From Devosia beringensis (GTDB lineage Bacteria > Pseudomonadota > Alphaproteobacteria > Rhizobiales > Devosiaceae), in assembly GCF_014926585.1 (NCBI RefSeq), contig NZ_CP045422.1, forward strand, positions 1,342,501 to 1,406,500: a stretch of 64,000 bases of DNA. Direction: 5' to 3'. Made by a program: the position numbers and the translations under genes. Positions 1 to 8,754 of this stretch are shown one piece after another (the stretch's first letter is position 1; the number at the start of each line of letters is the position of its first letter). Under the pieces are notes generated by a model. The model was not told where the DNA came from, searched no databases, and was given only the letters and a program-made list of their open reading frames with translations.

Positions 1-250
1 TGCGGTCGGGGAGCGCGGCGAGGTCGGCGGCTGCATCATAGCGGATCAGTACCCGGCGCTGCGACAGGTTCACCCGCGCGGCCACGACACCGGGCGCCTG
101 GCGTAGCGCGGTCTCGATACTGTCGATGCAGGCGGCACAATAGGCGTCCGGAACGGCAAAGCAGATTTCGTTCAGCCCGTCGGCGCCGTGCGCGACGAAG
201 GCGCCCAGATCGCCTTCGGCCTCATCCAGGATGAGGGCAGCGTCGCTCAC
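1..250 (-). CDS. ccoI: Cu+-translocating P-type ATPase CcoI/FixI, N-terminal part (cut by window edge)
   Basis: Only the first ~83 codons are present; the gene runs off the left edge. They encode a heavy-metal-associated domain with a CxxC copper site (CAAC, Cys38 and Cys41) followed by a typical beta-alpha-beta pattern ending in RVLIRYD. In the family this ATPase exports Cu+ across the inner membrane for the CuB centre of cbb3 oxidase. The GTG start overlaps the ccoH stop by 4 nt (GTGA), implying translational coupling. The identity rests on the HMA domain plus the position after ccoG-ccoH; the ATPase core is not visible. Confidence 0.85.
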   Translation of the reverse strand, partial: MSDAALILDEAEGDLGAFVAHGADGLNEICFAVPDAYCAACIDSIETALRQAPGVVAARVNLSQRRVLIRYDAAADLAALPDR

Positions 251-720
251 CTGGCCATGACCCGGTGTTCGTAGCTGATGGTCCCCAGCGGCGTGGAGTC
301 GGTGCTGACGGTGACATCCCAGACACCGGCCGGCAGATCGATGGCGGCGACGTACTGGTTGTCCTGCAGATGCAGGGCAATGGTGGTGTCGTCATGCCCG
401 CCCACGGGCCGGCGCAGGAAGGCGCTGACGCCGGTCAGGGCCAGAGGAGCGCCGTCGCCATCGAGGGCGGCGAAGCGGACCAGGCCATCGGCGTAGCTGA
501 CCTGCAAGGTCCAGCCGGCCGCCACCTGGCGGGCAATGGTGTCCTGCACCGTCTGGAAGTTCTGGCTGGCCACATAGCTATTGGTGACCACCAGGCCGGT
601 CCAGGTCCGGGCCGAGGAAATTGCCATGGTCAGGTTGGCGGCAATGACCACGGCGAAAAAGGCAATGCTGATCAGCAGCATGTGGCGGCCGGTAAAGGGC
701 TTGGACGTGGTGGAGGCCAT
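247..720 (-). CDS. ccoH: cbb3 oxidase assembly protein CcoH/FixH
   Basis: A 157-residue protein with one N-terminal membrane helix (about residues 14-34) and a periplasmic domain, the usual FixH layout and size. FixH/CcoH proteins are needed for assembly or stability of the cbb3 oxidase and act with CcoI and CcoG. The start lies 3 nt after the ccoG stop, and the stop overlaps the ccoI start, so the three genes form one unit ccoG-ccoH-ccoI. The family is recognised by context and topology; sequence conservation in FixH is low. Confidence 0.85.
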   Translation of the reverse strand: MASTTSKPFTGRHMLLISIAFFAVVIAANLTMAISSARTWTGLVVTNSYVASQNFQTVQDTIARQVAAGWTLQVSYADGLVRFAALDGDGAPLALTGVSAFLRRPVGGHDDTTIALHLQDNQYVAAIDLPAGVWDVTVSTDSTPLGTISYEHRVMAR

Positions 721-723
721 GGC

Positions 724-2286
724 TCAATCCTGTGGGGTTTCAAAGCGCACCGCGGCGCTGACGCGATTGCTGCCATCGGCATTGGCAATGCTCATGGTGA
801 AGTCGGTCTGGCCGATCTGTTCACCGTCCGGAGCCCGCACATAGACGCGCAGCGGCAGCACCAGATCGGGTTCGACCGCCAGCTGCAGCTGCGTGGTCGG
901 CGCTTCGGCTGCTCCCGGCACGGTCAGCGTCGCCCCCGGCAGTCCGGCAATGGAAAACACCATGTCCTGCGGCTGGGTGGTCATGTTGAGAATCTTGACG
1001 TCATAGCCGTTCTGGATCGATCCGTCCGACAGCAGCACGAATAAGGGGTTGCGGTCGTGCAGCACGCTGATGCCGATGGGCGCCCGCAGCGAGAGCACCG
1101 TCAGCATGGCGAGGCCAATGCCGGCCCAGACCAGGAAATAGATCAGCGTGCGCGGGCGCAGGATCGAGCGCCAGTTGGTGTGTCTGACCTTGTCGACCAG
1201 GCCACCGGTGGCCGGATCGCGCACGCGCGCCGGCTCGATCTGCCCCAGCGGCGCCGCCAGGTTCATATTGGCATTGTAGTCGGCCAGGGTGGCATAGGAG
1301 ATGAGGCCGCGCTCGCGCCCCAGCTTGTCCATGACATTGTCGCAGGCGTCGATGCACAGGGCGCAGGTGATGCATTCCAGCTGCTGGCCATCGCGAATGT
1401 CGATGCCCATCGGGCACACCACGACGCAGGCATTGCAGTCCACGCAGTCGCCCTGCGGCACGCCGGCCACCAGGGCCTTCTTGGCATGGCGGCCACGCGG
1501 CTCGCCGCGCCAGTCGTTATAGGTGACGGTCAGGGAGTGCTCGTCCAGCATGGCCGCCTGGATGCGGGGCCAGGGGCACATATAGGTGCAGACCTGCTCG
1601 CGCATCAGCCCGCCGAAGGTATAGGTCGTGGCCATCAATAGCGCGATGGTGATGTATGCCACCATGGGCGCCTGCAGGTGCACGACATCGTTGAGGAGCG
1701 TGGGAGCGTCGGCAAAGTAGAAGATCCAGGCGCCACCGGTGGCAATGCCGATCAGCAGCCACAGCGCGTGCTTGCTGACCCGCTTGACCAGCTTGGCCGG
1801 CCCCCAGGGCGCGGCATCGAGCTTCATGCGGGCATTGCGGTCGCCCTCGATGGCCCGCTCGACCACGAGGAACAGGTCGACCCACACCGTCTGCGGGCAG
1901 GCATAGCCACACCAGGCGCGGCCTACGGTGGAGGTGATCAGGAACAGCCCGACCCCGGCCATGACCAGCAGGCCGGCAACGTAATAGAATTCCTGCGGCC
2001 ATATCTCGATGAAGAAGAAGTAGAAGCGCCGGTTGGCCAGATCGAGCAGCACGGCCTGATCGGGGGCATAGGGGCCACGATCCCAGCGGATCCAGGGGGT
2101 GACGTAATAGATGGCCAGGGTAATGGCCATGACCAGCCATTTAAAGCGGCGGAAGCCGCCCTCGGCCCGCTTGGGGAAGATCTTGCGCCGCGCCGCATAG
2201 AGCGGCTGCCGGCTCTTGGCCGAGTTGACGGCCTCGACATCATGCTGGTCCAGGGTGCCGAGCGAGCCGGCGTCAGGTGCGGTCAT
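724..2286 (-). CDS. ccoG: cytochrome c oxidase accessory protein CcoG/FixG (polyferredoxin)
   Basis: An integral membrane iron-sulfur protein with several helices, a CGYACP motif, two 4Fe-4S clusters (Cys281/284/287/291 and Cys305/308/311/315, counted from the start chosen here) and a C-terminal FixG_C domain. In known systems it takes part in copper reduction/insertion during cbb3 assembly. The frame is open up to an ATG at 2337, but that ATG is part of an FNR/FixK-type box (2337-2350). The ATG at 2286, preceded by GAGGAAGG, is therefore preferred (520 aa). It is the first gene of the assembly unit, separate from ccoNOQP. Confidence 0.9.
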   Translation of the reverse strand: MTAPDAGSLGTLDQHDVEAVNSAKSRQPLYAARRKIFPKRAEGGFRRFKWLVMAITLAIYYVTPWIRWDRGPYAPDQAVLLDLANRRFYFFFIEIWPQEFYYVAGLLVMAGVGLFLITSTVGRAWCGYACPQTVWVDLFLVVERAIEGDRNARMKLDAAPWGPAKLVKRVSKHALWLLIGIATGGAWIFYFADAPTLLNDVVHLQAPMVAYITIALLMATTYTFGGLMREQVCTYMCPWPRIQAAMLDEHSLTVTYNDWRGEPRGRHAKKALVAGVPQGDCVDCNACVVVCPMGIDIRDGQQLECITCALCIDACDNVMDKLGRERGLISYATLADYNANMNLAAPLGQIEPARVRDPATGGLVDKVRHTNWRSILRPRTLIYFLVWAGIGLAMLTVLSLRAPIGISVLHDRNPLFVLLSDGSIQNGYDVKILNMTTQPQDMVFSIAGLPGATLTVPGAAEAPTTQLQLAVEPDLVLPLRVYVRAPDGEQIGQTDFTMSIANADGSNRVSAAVRFETPQD

Positions 2287-2336
2287 GGGATGGGTGCCTT
2301 CCTCGACACCTTTTGGCACGTCCACCGGTCCCGACA

Positions 2337-2350
2337 TTGATCTGCGTCAA
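2337..2350. promoter_or_regulatory. FNR/FixK-type box upstream of ccoG
   Basis: TTGAT-CTGC-GTCAA, one mismatch from the consensus TTGAT-N4-ATCAA. It lies 51 bp ahead of the preferred ccoG start and suggests that the ccoGHI unit has its own oxygen-responsive promoter, as fixGHIS does in rhizobia. A hairpin (CTGCGTC/GACGCAG, 2342-2361) overlaps the box. Confidence 0.7.
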
Positions 2351-2384
2351 CCAAGACGCAGAGCGTCCCGGTGCGCATGGCAAA

Positions 2385-2402
2385 GGGGCGCCAAAGCGCC
2401 CC
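2385..2402 (-). terminator. hairpin between ccoP and ccoG (possible attenuator/terminator)
   Basis: A perfect 7-bp GC stem (GGGGCGC, loop CAAA, GCGCCCC). The T run (CTCTTTTTG) lies on the plus-strand side; on the minus strand, the transcribed one, only TTTG follows. It may be a weak terminator for ccoNOQP, or may partly protect the mRNA end. Confidence 0.4.
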
Positions 2403-2444
2403 CTCTTTTTGTGTCCCGACAGGGATGAATGGGGTGTCGGCCGG

Positions 2445-3341
2445 TTAGCTGCCGCCGCCCAGGCCATGCACATAGACGGCCAGTTCCTTGATGGTCACAT
2501 CGTCGAGCTTTTCCGACCATGACGGCATGGCGCCCTGGCGGGGCTTGACGATCTGCGCCTCGATACTGGCGAGCGAGCCGTCATAGAGCCAGATGGCGTC
2601 GGTCAGATCGGGTCCGCCCAGTTCGGCAATGCCCTTGGCATTCTCGCCATGGCACGCCGCGCAGTTTTCCGCGAAGGTTGCCGCGCCCTCGGTTGTGCTG
2701 ACGCCGCCTTCGAGGCCCGACAGGCTGGCGACGAACAGTGCCACCGATTTGATCGCCTCGCGGTCGAGCAGTTCATCGGCACCAAAGCTGGGCATCAGAT
2801 TGTGGCGGGTGTCCGGATCGGTCGGCGACCGCACGCCATGGGCGATGGTGGTGTAGATCTCGTCGATCGTGCCGCCCCAGATCCAGGAATCGTCGTTCAG
2901 GTTGGGATAACCCGGCCCACCTGCCGCGCCGGTGCCGTGGCATTGGGAGCAATTGACCTTGAACGCCGAGGCACCTGCCGCCGTGACAAAGCGGGCCAGT
3001 TCGGGGTCCGCATTGATGTCGGCGACCGCCGTGTCGGCAATCCGCGCCAGCATTGCCTGATTGCCGGTCTGCACGGAGTCCATGGTCGCGGCGAATTCGG
3101 CGCGGCTCGAATAGCCCAACAGGCCGGGGGTCGCCGACGAACCGATCGGCCAGGCCGGATAGGCCACCGAATAGACCAGGGCAAAGGCAATGCAGGCATA
3201 GAAGGTCCAGAGCCACCAGCGCGGCAGCGGATTGTTGAGCTCCTTGATGCCGTCCCATTCGTGGCCGGTGGTGCTGATGCCGCTGAACTCGTCGACATGG
3301 TTGTCGGGCTTGCCCGCTTCGGGCTTTTTCGGGGTGCTCAT
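2445..3341 (-). CDS. ccoP: cbb3-type cytochrome c oxidase subunit III (di-heme cytochrome c)
   Basis: 298 residues. It has a CcoP_N region with one membrane helix (about residues 42-62) and two periplasmic cytochrome c domains with heme motifs CSQCH (Cys131, Cys134, His135) and CAACH (Cys227, Cys230, His231). It accepts electrons from soluble or membrane cytochromes and passes them to CcoO/CcoN. The start overlaps the ccoQ stop by 4 nt. Length and domain order are normal for the family. Confidence 0.97.
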   Translation of the reverse strand: MSTPKKPEAGKPDNHVDEFSGISTTGHEWDGIKELNNPLPRWWLWTFYACIAFALVYSVAYPAWPIGSSATPGLLGYSSRAEFAATMDSVQTGNQAMLARIADTAVADINADPELARFVTAAGASAFKVNCSQCHGTGAAGGPGYPNLNDDSWIWGGTIDEIYTTIAHGVRSPTDPDTRHNLMPSFGADELLDREAIKSVALFVASLSGLEGGVSTTEGAATFAENCAACHGENAKGIAELGGPDLTDAIWLYDGSLASIEAQIVKPRQGAMPSWSEKLDDVTIKELAVYVHGLGGGS

Positions 3342-3508
3342 TTGGGGTCAACTCTCTCGTCGGAATCCCGCAACGGAATCTGGGCGGCGTCGATCGCTTG
3401 CTGTTTGGCGCCCGGGCGGAACACGAAGACCAGCACGCCCAGGAACAGGACGAGCAGGTAGAGCAATCCCCAGGAGTCGGCGAAGTGGCGTAGGCTGTTG
3501 TAATCCAT
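3338..3508 (-). CDS. ccoQ: cbb3-type cytochrome c oxidase subunit IV (CcoQ)
   Basis: A 56-residue protein beginning MDYNSLRHFADSWG, with one membrane helix and the FRPG motif after it, typical of CcoQ/FixQ. The open frame extends 18 codons further upstream, but that part would run into ccoO, and the ATG at 3508 follows a purine-rich AGGGGCCCCGAG stretch. It stabilises the cbb3 complex in known systems. It sits between ccoO (10 nt gap) and ccoP (4 nt overlap). Confidence 0.93.
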   Translation of the reverse strand: MDYNSLRHFADSWGLLYLLVLFLGVLVFVFRPGAKQQAIDAAQIPLRDSDERVDPK

Positions 3509-3518
3509 CTCGGGGCCC

Positions 3519-4250
3519 CTAGCGGAAGTTGGCCTGGGTGTCGTAGCTGTCGAAATCGACAAGCGTCCCCAGCATCTGCAGATAGGCGATCAGCGCATCC
3601 ATCTCGGTGATGCGCATCGGCGACCCGTCAAAATCCCCCATCACGGCCTTGGGGTAGCGTTCGGCGATGGCGGCGCTGTCGGAATCCGGCGTTGCCTGCG
3701 CCACCAGGTCGGCGGCGGCATTGTCGATCATTTCCTCGGTATAGGGCACGCCCACGCGGGCATTGGCCTGCAGCATGCCGCCGATGGTGTCGTAGTCCAG
3801 GGTTGCCTTGGCCAGGAAGGCGTAGCTCGGCATGATGGATTCGGGCACAACCGAGCGCGGGTCGGTCAGGTGCTGCACCTGCCACTCATTGGAGTAGCGG
3901 CCGCCCACGCGGGCCAGGTCGGGGCCGGTGCGCTTGGAACCCCACTGGAACGGATGGTCATACATGGACTCCGCGGCCAGCGAGTAATTGCCATAGCGTT
4001 CGACCTCGTCACGGAACGGCCGGATCATCTGGCTGTGGCAGACATAGCAGCCTTCGCGGATATAGATGTCGCGTCCGGCCAGCTCGAGGGGGGCGTAGGG
4101 GCGCATCCCCTCGACCTTTTCGATCGTGTTCTGGAAGAAGAACAGGGGCGTGACTTCAACCAGGCCGCCGATGCAGACCACCACCAGTGACCCCACCAGC
4201 AGGAACGAGGCGTTGCGTTCAATAACGCCATGCTTGTCGAGAATTGACAT
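3519..4250 (-). CDS. ccoO: cbb3-type cytochrome c oxidase subunit II (mono-heme cytochrome c)
   Basis: 243 residues with an N-terminal membrane anchor (about residues 16-34) and a heme c site CYVCHSQ (Cys68, Cys71, His72) followed by [13 protein letters not shown], a strongly conserved CcoO signature. It transfers electrons from CcoP to the CcoN catalytic subunit. It starts 9 nt after the ccoN stop. Confidence 0.97.
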   Translation of the reverse strand: MSILDKHGVIERNASFLLVGSLVVVCIGGLVEVTPLFFFQNTIEKVEGMRPYAPLELAGRDIYIREGCYVCHSQMIRPFRDEVERYGNYSLAAESMYDHPFQWGSKRTGPDLARVGGRYSNEWQVQHLTDPRSVVPESIMPSYAFLAKATLDYDTIGGMLQANARVGVPYTEEMIDNAAADLVAQATPDSDSAAIAERYPKAVMGDFDGSPMRITEMDALIAYLQMLGTLVDFDSYDTQANFR

Positions 4251-4259
4251 GGAATACTC

Positions 4260-5864
4260 CTACTGGGCCGGTTGCAGCTGGGCGGGGACGGGCATGGGTT
4301 TTTCGGTCCGGACCTTGCCGGCGATCGTCATGCCGATATTGACGGCCATCACGATGCCGCCGGCCAGATAGAGCAGCCCGCCGGCAGCCCGCATCACGTA
4401 GTAGGGATGCAGCGCCGCGACGCTTTCGGCGAAGGAGTAGACCAGGAAGCCCTGGCTGTCGTATTCGCGCCACATCAGGCCCTGCATGACGCCCGACACC
4501 CACATCACCGCCGCATAGACAACGATGCCCAGTGTGGCGAGCCAGAAGTGCCAGTTGACCATGCGCAGCGAGTACAGGCGCTCACGGTTCCACAGGCGCG
4601 GCACCATGAAGTAGATGGCGCCGAACGAGATCATGCCGACCCAGCCCAGGGCACCGGAATGCACATGGCCGATGGTCCAGTCGGTATAGTGGCTGAGGGC
4701 GTTGACCGACTTGATGGACATGACCGGCCCTTCGAAGGTCGACATGCCATAGAAGGCGACGGCCAGCACCATCATGCGGATGATGGGATCGGTGCGCATC
4801 TTGTCCCAGGCGCCACGCAGCGTCATCAGGCCGTTGATCATGCCGCCCCAGCTGGGCATCCACAGCATGATGGAAAACACCATGCCCAGGGTCTGCGCCC
4901 AGTCAGGCAGCGCGGTGTAATAGAGGTGATGCGGGCCGGCCCAGATATAGAGAAAGATCAGCGCCCAGAAGTGGATGATCGACAGCCGGTAGGAATAGAC
5001 CGGCCGCTCGGCCTGCTTGGGCAGGAAGTAATACATCATGCCCAGGAAACCCGCCGTCAGGAAGAAACCCACGGCATTGTGGCCATACCACCATTGCGTC
5101 ATGGCATCCTGGACGCCGGAAAACAGCGAATAGCTGCGCGCGCCGAAGGGAGACACCGGCACGGCCAGGTTGTTGACCACATGCAGCAGGGCGACCGTGA
5201 CGATGAAGGCCAGGTAGAACCAGTTGGCCACATAGATATGGGGCTCCCGGCGTTTGAGCAGGGTGCCCATGAACAAGATGAGATAGGCCACCCAGACGAT
5301 TGTCAGCCAGATGTCGACATACCATTCGGGCTCGGCATATTCCCGGCTCTGGGTAATGCCCAGCAGATAGCCCGTGGCCGCCATGGCGATGAACAGCTGA
5401 TAGCCCCAGAACACGAACCAGGCGAGATCGCCGCCGAACAGGCGTGCGCGCGTCGTGCGCTGCACCACGTAAAAGCTGGTCGTCATCAAAGCAGTGCCGC
5501 CAAAGGCGAAGATCACGGCGGATGTATGCAGGGGGCGGATGCGGCCGAAATTCAGCCAGGGGCCGAAATTGAGTTCGGGATAGGCCAGCTGCAGCGCCGC
5601 CACGAGGCCGACGGTAAAGCCGATGACGCCCCAGAACACGGTGAGGATCGAGCCGATGCGAATGGGGCCATCCATATAGCCCGACAGGTCTTCGGCGCCT
5701 GCCACGGGCTGTGGCAGCCGGATGGCGATGATTGTCCCCAGGCCCAGAATGAAGGTCAGAATGCCCATATGGATGCGAAATGCATCATCGACAGCCAGGC
5801 CTGAGAAAACGATGGCCCCCAAGGTGCCCGCTCCCAGCCCAATTGCCCAACCCGAATATCTCAC
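4260..5864 (-). CDS. ccoN: cbb3-type cytochrome c oxidase subunit I (catalytic)
   Basis: The heme-copper oxidase core: about twelve membrane helices with conserved histidines in [31 protein letters not shown] and [14 protein letters not shown]. It reduces oxygen to water at high affinity and pumps protons. The frame is open to an ATG at 5942, but that ATG is inside a perfect FNR/FixK box. The GTG at 5864, preceded by GGGGGC, gives [13 protein letters not shown] and 534 aa, the normal CcoN size. A GTG at 5903 is a second option. Confidence 0.95.
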   Translation of the reverse strand: MRYSGWAIGLGAGTLGAIVFSGLAVDDAFRIHMGILTFILGLGTIIAIRLPQPVAGAEDLSGYMDGPIRIGSILTVFWGVIGFTVGLVAALQLAYPELNFGPWLNFGRIRPLHTSAVIFAFGGTALMTTSFYVVQRTTRARLFGGDLAWFVFWGYQLFIAMAATGYLLGITQSREYAEPEWYVDIWLTIVWVAYLILFMGTLLKRREPHIYVANWFYLAFIVTVALLHVVNNLAVPVSPFGARSYSLFSGVQDAMTQWWYGHNAVGFFLTAGFLGMMYYFLPKQAERPVYSYRLSIIHFWALIFLYIWAGPHHLYYTALPDWAQTLGMVFSIMLWMPSWGGMINGLMTLRGAWDKMRTDPIIRMMVLAVAFYGMSTFEGPVMSIKSVNALSHYTDWTIGHVHSGALGWVGMISFGAIYFMVPRLWNRERLYSLRMVNWHFWLATLGIVVYAAVMWVSGVMQGLMWREYDSQGFLVYSFAESVAALHPYYVMRAAGGLLYLAGGIVMAVNIGMTIAGKVRTEKPMPVPAQLQPAQ

Positions 5865-5941
5865 AGGTGCCCCCAGTGTTGCGACGGTGACAAGATTTGC
5901 CACGCTCCCGCCCTTGGTAGTGACAAGCTCGATCTGCAACA

Positions 5942-5955
5942 TTGATCCAGATCAA
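5942..5955. promoter_or_regulatory. FNR/FixK box upstream of ccoN
   Basis: A perfect TTGAT-CCAG-ATCAA palindrome. It lies 78 bp upstream of the preferred ccoN start and 141 bp upstream of the divergent COG2836-type gene. With a class II arrangement the ccoN transcript would start near 5907, which excludes the ATG at 5942 as start codon. Confidence 0.9.
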
Positions 5956-6095
5956 TGCCTTCGCCACCCTTCCTCCTAAATCTGTGGCTGTGGTGGGCAC
6001 TGTGCCGAAAGCCAGGGGGCGGCGGCCATGTGCGTCGAGGACAGAGCAGCGCAATCGGCGCTCAGCACCATGCCGACAGACAGGGTGACTGGCTG

Positions 6096-6788
6096 ATGAT
6101 GCTTAGTGCCATCATCTGGGGCCTGACCCTAGGCCTCGCCTCAAGCCTGCATTGCGCGGGCATGTGCGGCCCGATCGGCTGCTCGCTCATGCTGCTGGGC
6201 CCCACGCCGGACAATCGCGCCGCCCTGGTCCTTCGGCTGGCGCTGCTGCAGGCCGGCCGCATTGCCGCCTATGGCCTGGGCGGACTGGCCTTCGGCCTCT
6301 TCGGGGTTGGTCTCTACGGCACGATCAACTTTTCCGGTGCCCATGCCGTGCTGCAATGGGTCGCGGCGCTGGTCATCATCTGGACCGGGCTGGCCACCGC
6401 CGGCCTCGTGCCGAGCCTGGCGCTGGCTGACCGGATGCTGGCGCCGCTGGCCGGCACCGTCGGCCGCTGGCGCGGGTCGCCCCTGCTGAACATGCCCGAG
6501 ATGGCGCTGGTCGCCGGCTTTGTCTGGGGCGCCACGCCCTGCGTGATGGTCTATGCCGCGCTGTTCAATTCAGTGCTGACCGGCGATCCGGGCCTGGGCG
6601 GGCTGTTGATGGTGTCATTTGGGGTCGGCACCATCCCCGCCGTGGTCGCTACAACCCTGGCCCTTTATGGATCCAGCCGGCGCCGGCGGCCGGGTCGTCG
6701 CCTCGCCGGCGCGGCGCTGGTGATCGGCGGCATTGCCGGCCTCTTGCTGACCGCCCCCGGCAGCCCGCTCTGCATCACCGGCGCCTGA
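6096..6788 (+). CDS. UreH/TauE-SafE-like membrane protein (COG2836 type) beside cco genes
   Basis: 230 residues, about six membrane helices. The N-terminal motif SLHCAGMCGPIGC has spaced cysteines typical of the COG2836 'sulfite exporter TauE/SafE family' or UreH-like transmembrane proteins, often found in cbb3 clusters and proposed to handle metals. The open frame begins at 5955 inside the FixK box; the ATG at 6096 is the first that gives a clean membrane start (MMLSAIIWGLTLG). It is divergent from ccoN and shares its control region. The exact substrate is unknown. Confidence 0.8.
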   Translation: MMLSAIIWGLTLGLASSLHCAGMCGPIGCSLMLLGPTPDNRAALVLRLALLQAGRIAAYGLGGLAFGLFGVGLYGTINFSGAHAVLQWVAALVIIWTGLATAGLVPSLALADRMLAPLAGTVGRWRGSPLLNMPEMALVAGFVWGATPCVMVYAALFNSVLTGDPGLGGLLMVSFGVGTIPAVVATTLALYGSSRRRRPGRRLAGAALVIGGIAGLLLTAPGSPLCITGA

Positions 6789-6854
6789 GACGGCACTGCC
6801 AGATCCCGAAATGCACGCGGCCCCGACCTTGGCAGGCTGCGACGATTGGCCTGC

Positions 6855-7736
6855 CTATTCCTTGGGCTCCATGGCGTCGCGCAGGCCGTCGCCGAGGAAG
6901 TTGACGGCGAGGACCGTGCACAGGATGAGCAGGCCTGGCGGGATGGCCAGCCAGGGCGCGACGCTCAGCCAGGAACTGGCGCTGTTGAGCAGGTTGCCCC
7001 AGGTGGGCACCGGCGGCTGGATGCCGAAGCCGAGAAAGCTCAGTGCCGATTCCAGCATGATGGCGCTGCCGACCGCGAGCGTGGCGGAGACGGTGATCGG
7101 ACCGATGGCATTGGGCAGGATATGGCGGAACATCAGGCGAGCGCCCCCTGCCCCCAATGCCCGCGCGGCCTCGACGAATTCGCGCTCGCGCAAGGCGAGG
7201 AACTGGCTGCGCACCAGGCGCGCCGTGCCCATCCAGATCAGCATGCCGACAATGGCCACCAATAGCGGCGGGCTGGGGCGGAACAGGCCCGACAGCAGCA
7301 GGACCAGCGGCAGCGTCGGGATCGACAGCATGACGTCGGTCAGCCGCATCAGGATGGCATCGGTCCAGCCGCCATAAAAGCCCGATACGGCGCCGACCAG
7401 CGTCCCGGCCAGGGTGGCGATAATCGCGCCGGCCAGGCCGACGGCCAGCGAGACCCGGCCGCCATAGATCAAACGTGTCAGGGCGTCGCGTCCCAGCTCG
7501 TCGGTGCCCAGCCAGTGCTGCGCATTCATCGGGCCGGGGGAGCCGATCAGGTTGAAATCCTGGCCGTCATAGCTATAGGGCGAAAACATCGGGCCCAGGA
7601 TGATGACCAGGGCCAGCAGCAGCAGGAAGGCGAGACCCGCCACCGCCGGCCGGTGCTTGAGGAAGCGCTTGAGCACGCGGCGGCCATAGCTTTGCGGCGG
7701 CTGGAGCTTGGCCAGCGGCATGGTGGTGTCAGCCAT
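6855..7736 (-). CDS. ABC transporter permease, DppC/OppC family
   Basis: 293 residues with an N-terminal OppC_N segment, about six membrane helices and the coupling-loop motif EAARALGAGGARLMFRHILPN. It is one of two permeases of a peptide/opine/nickel-type importer. The start at 7736 overlaps the DppB-like stop by 8 nt (ATGGCTGA), so the upstream 14 codons of the open frame are not used. It is the last gene of the unit that begins with the hydroxyacid dehydrogenase. Confidence 0.93.
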   Translation of the reverse strand: MADTTMPLAKLQPPQSYGRRVLKRFLKHRPAVAGLAFLLLLALVIILGPMFSPYSYDGQDFNLIGSPGPMNAQHWLGTDELGRDALTRLIYGGRVSLAVGLAGAIIATLAGTLVGAVSGFYGGWTDAILMRLTDVMLSIPTLPLVLLLSGLFRPSPPLLVAIVGMLIWMGTARLVRSQFLALREREFVEAARALGAGGARLMFRHILPNAIGPITVSATLAVGSAIMLESALSFLGFGIQPPVPTWGNLLNSASSWLSVAPWLAIPPGLLILCTVLAVNFLGDGLRDAMEPKE

Positions 7737-8682
7737 AGCGGATCCTTGGGTCGAGCGAGGCATAGGCCAGGTCGGCAATGATATTGGCGAGGACGATGCC
7801 GAGCGAGCCCATCATCATCAGGCCCATCAGCATGGGATAGTCGCGGCCATCCATGCTTTCCATGAACAGCCGGCCGATACCGGGCCAGGCGAAGACGGTT
7901 TCGGTGATCACCGCGCCGGAAATGACGGTGGCAAAATCGACGGCGATGACGGTAACGGCCGGGATCATGGCATTGCGCAAGGCATGCATGAACACCACGC
8001 CGCGCTCGGAGCGACCCTTGGCATAGGCGGTGCGGATATAGTCCTGGTTGAGCACGTCGATCATGCCGGAGCGGATGAAGCGGCTCCAGCTGGCGACGGT
8101 AGCCAGCGACAGCACGGCGGCCGGCATGACGATATGGCTCAGCCGGTCAAAAAAATCGCCGCCGCCGATGGACTTGTAGCCGGCCGAGGGCAGCCAGCCG
8201 AGCTGTACGGAAAACAGCAGCTGCAGCAGCAGCGCCAGCCAGAAGACGGGAATGGAAATGCCGGCAAAGGAGGCCAGCGTCAGGGCGCTGTCCAGCTTGG
8301 AGCCGCGGCGCGCGGCGCTGACAATGCCCAGGGGAATGGCGATAGCCAGCGACAGGATCAAGGCGAGACCGCCCAGTTCCAAAGTCGGGCCAAGGCGCAG
8401 CACGATCTCGGCCAGCACCGGCCTGCCGGTGCGGATGGAATAGCCCCAGTCGCCGAGCAGCATGGATTTGAGCCAGAGGAAATACTGCACCGGCACGGGC
8501 TGATCGAGGCCATAGGCCGCCGCGATCTGGGCCAGGGCTTCCTTACTGACGGCGGGGTTCTCGGTATACATGTCGAGGGGGCCACCCGGCGCCAGGTGGA
8601 TGATGGCAAACAGGATGACCGAAATGCCCAGCAGCAGGGGAATGGCGCTCAACAGACGGCGCAGGACGTAACCGAAACTCAT
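7729..8682 (-). CDS. ABC transporter permease, DppB/OppB family
   Basis: 317 residues, six predicted helices. It starts MSFGYVLRRLLSAIPLLLGISVILF, the canonical DppB N-terminus, and contains the loop motif RTAYAKGRSERGVVFMHALRNAMIP. It pairs with the DppC-like protein. A hairpin separates it from the binding-protein gene upstream, which should lower permease expression relative to the binding protein. Confidence 0.94.
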   Translation of the reverse strand: MSFGYVLRRLLSAIPLLLGISVILFAIIHLAPGGPLDMYTENPAVSKEALAQIAAAYGLDQPVPVQYFLWLKSMLLGDWGYSIRTGRPVLAEIVLRLGPTLELGGLALILSLAIAIPLGIVSAARRGSKLDSALTLASFAGISIPVFWLALLLQLLFSVQLGWLPSAGYKSIGGGDFFDRLSHIVMPAAVLSLATVASWSRFIRSGMIDVLNQDYIRTAYAKGRSERGVVFMHALRNAMIPAVTVIAVDFATVISGAVITETVFAWPGIGRLFMESMDGRDYPMLMGLMMMGSLGIVLANIIADLAYASLDPRIRYG

Positions 8683-8711
8683 GCCGCCTCCGCGTGGGCA
8701 TAAAAGAAGAT

Positions 8712-8738
8712 GCCCCCGGCCGAGACGCGGCCGAGGGC
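8712..8738 (-). terminator. attenuating terminator between binding-protein and permease genes
   Basis: An 11-bp GC-rich stem (GCCCCCGGCCG / CGGCCGAGGGC) with a 5-nt loop. On the minus strand it is followed by ATCTTCTTTTATG. Its position directly after the solute-binding-protein stop fits partial termination, giving excess binding protein over permeases. Confidence 0.7.
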
Positions 8739-8754
8739 AGGCGTGTGAACCAGA

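Noticed and set aside
4272-5804. 510-codon open frame antisense to ccoN
   Set aside because: His/Gln-rich product with no membrane segment or motif; shadow of ccoN.
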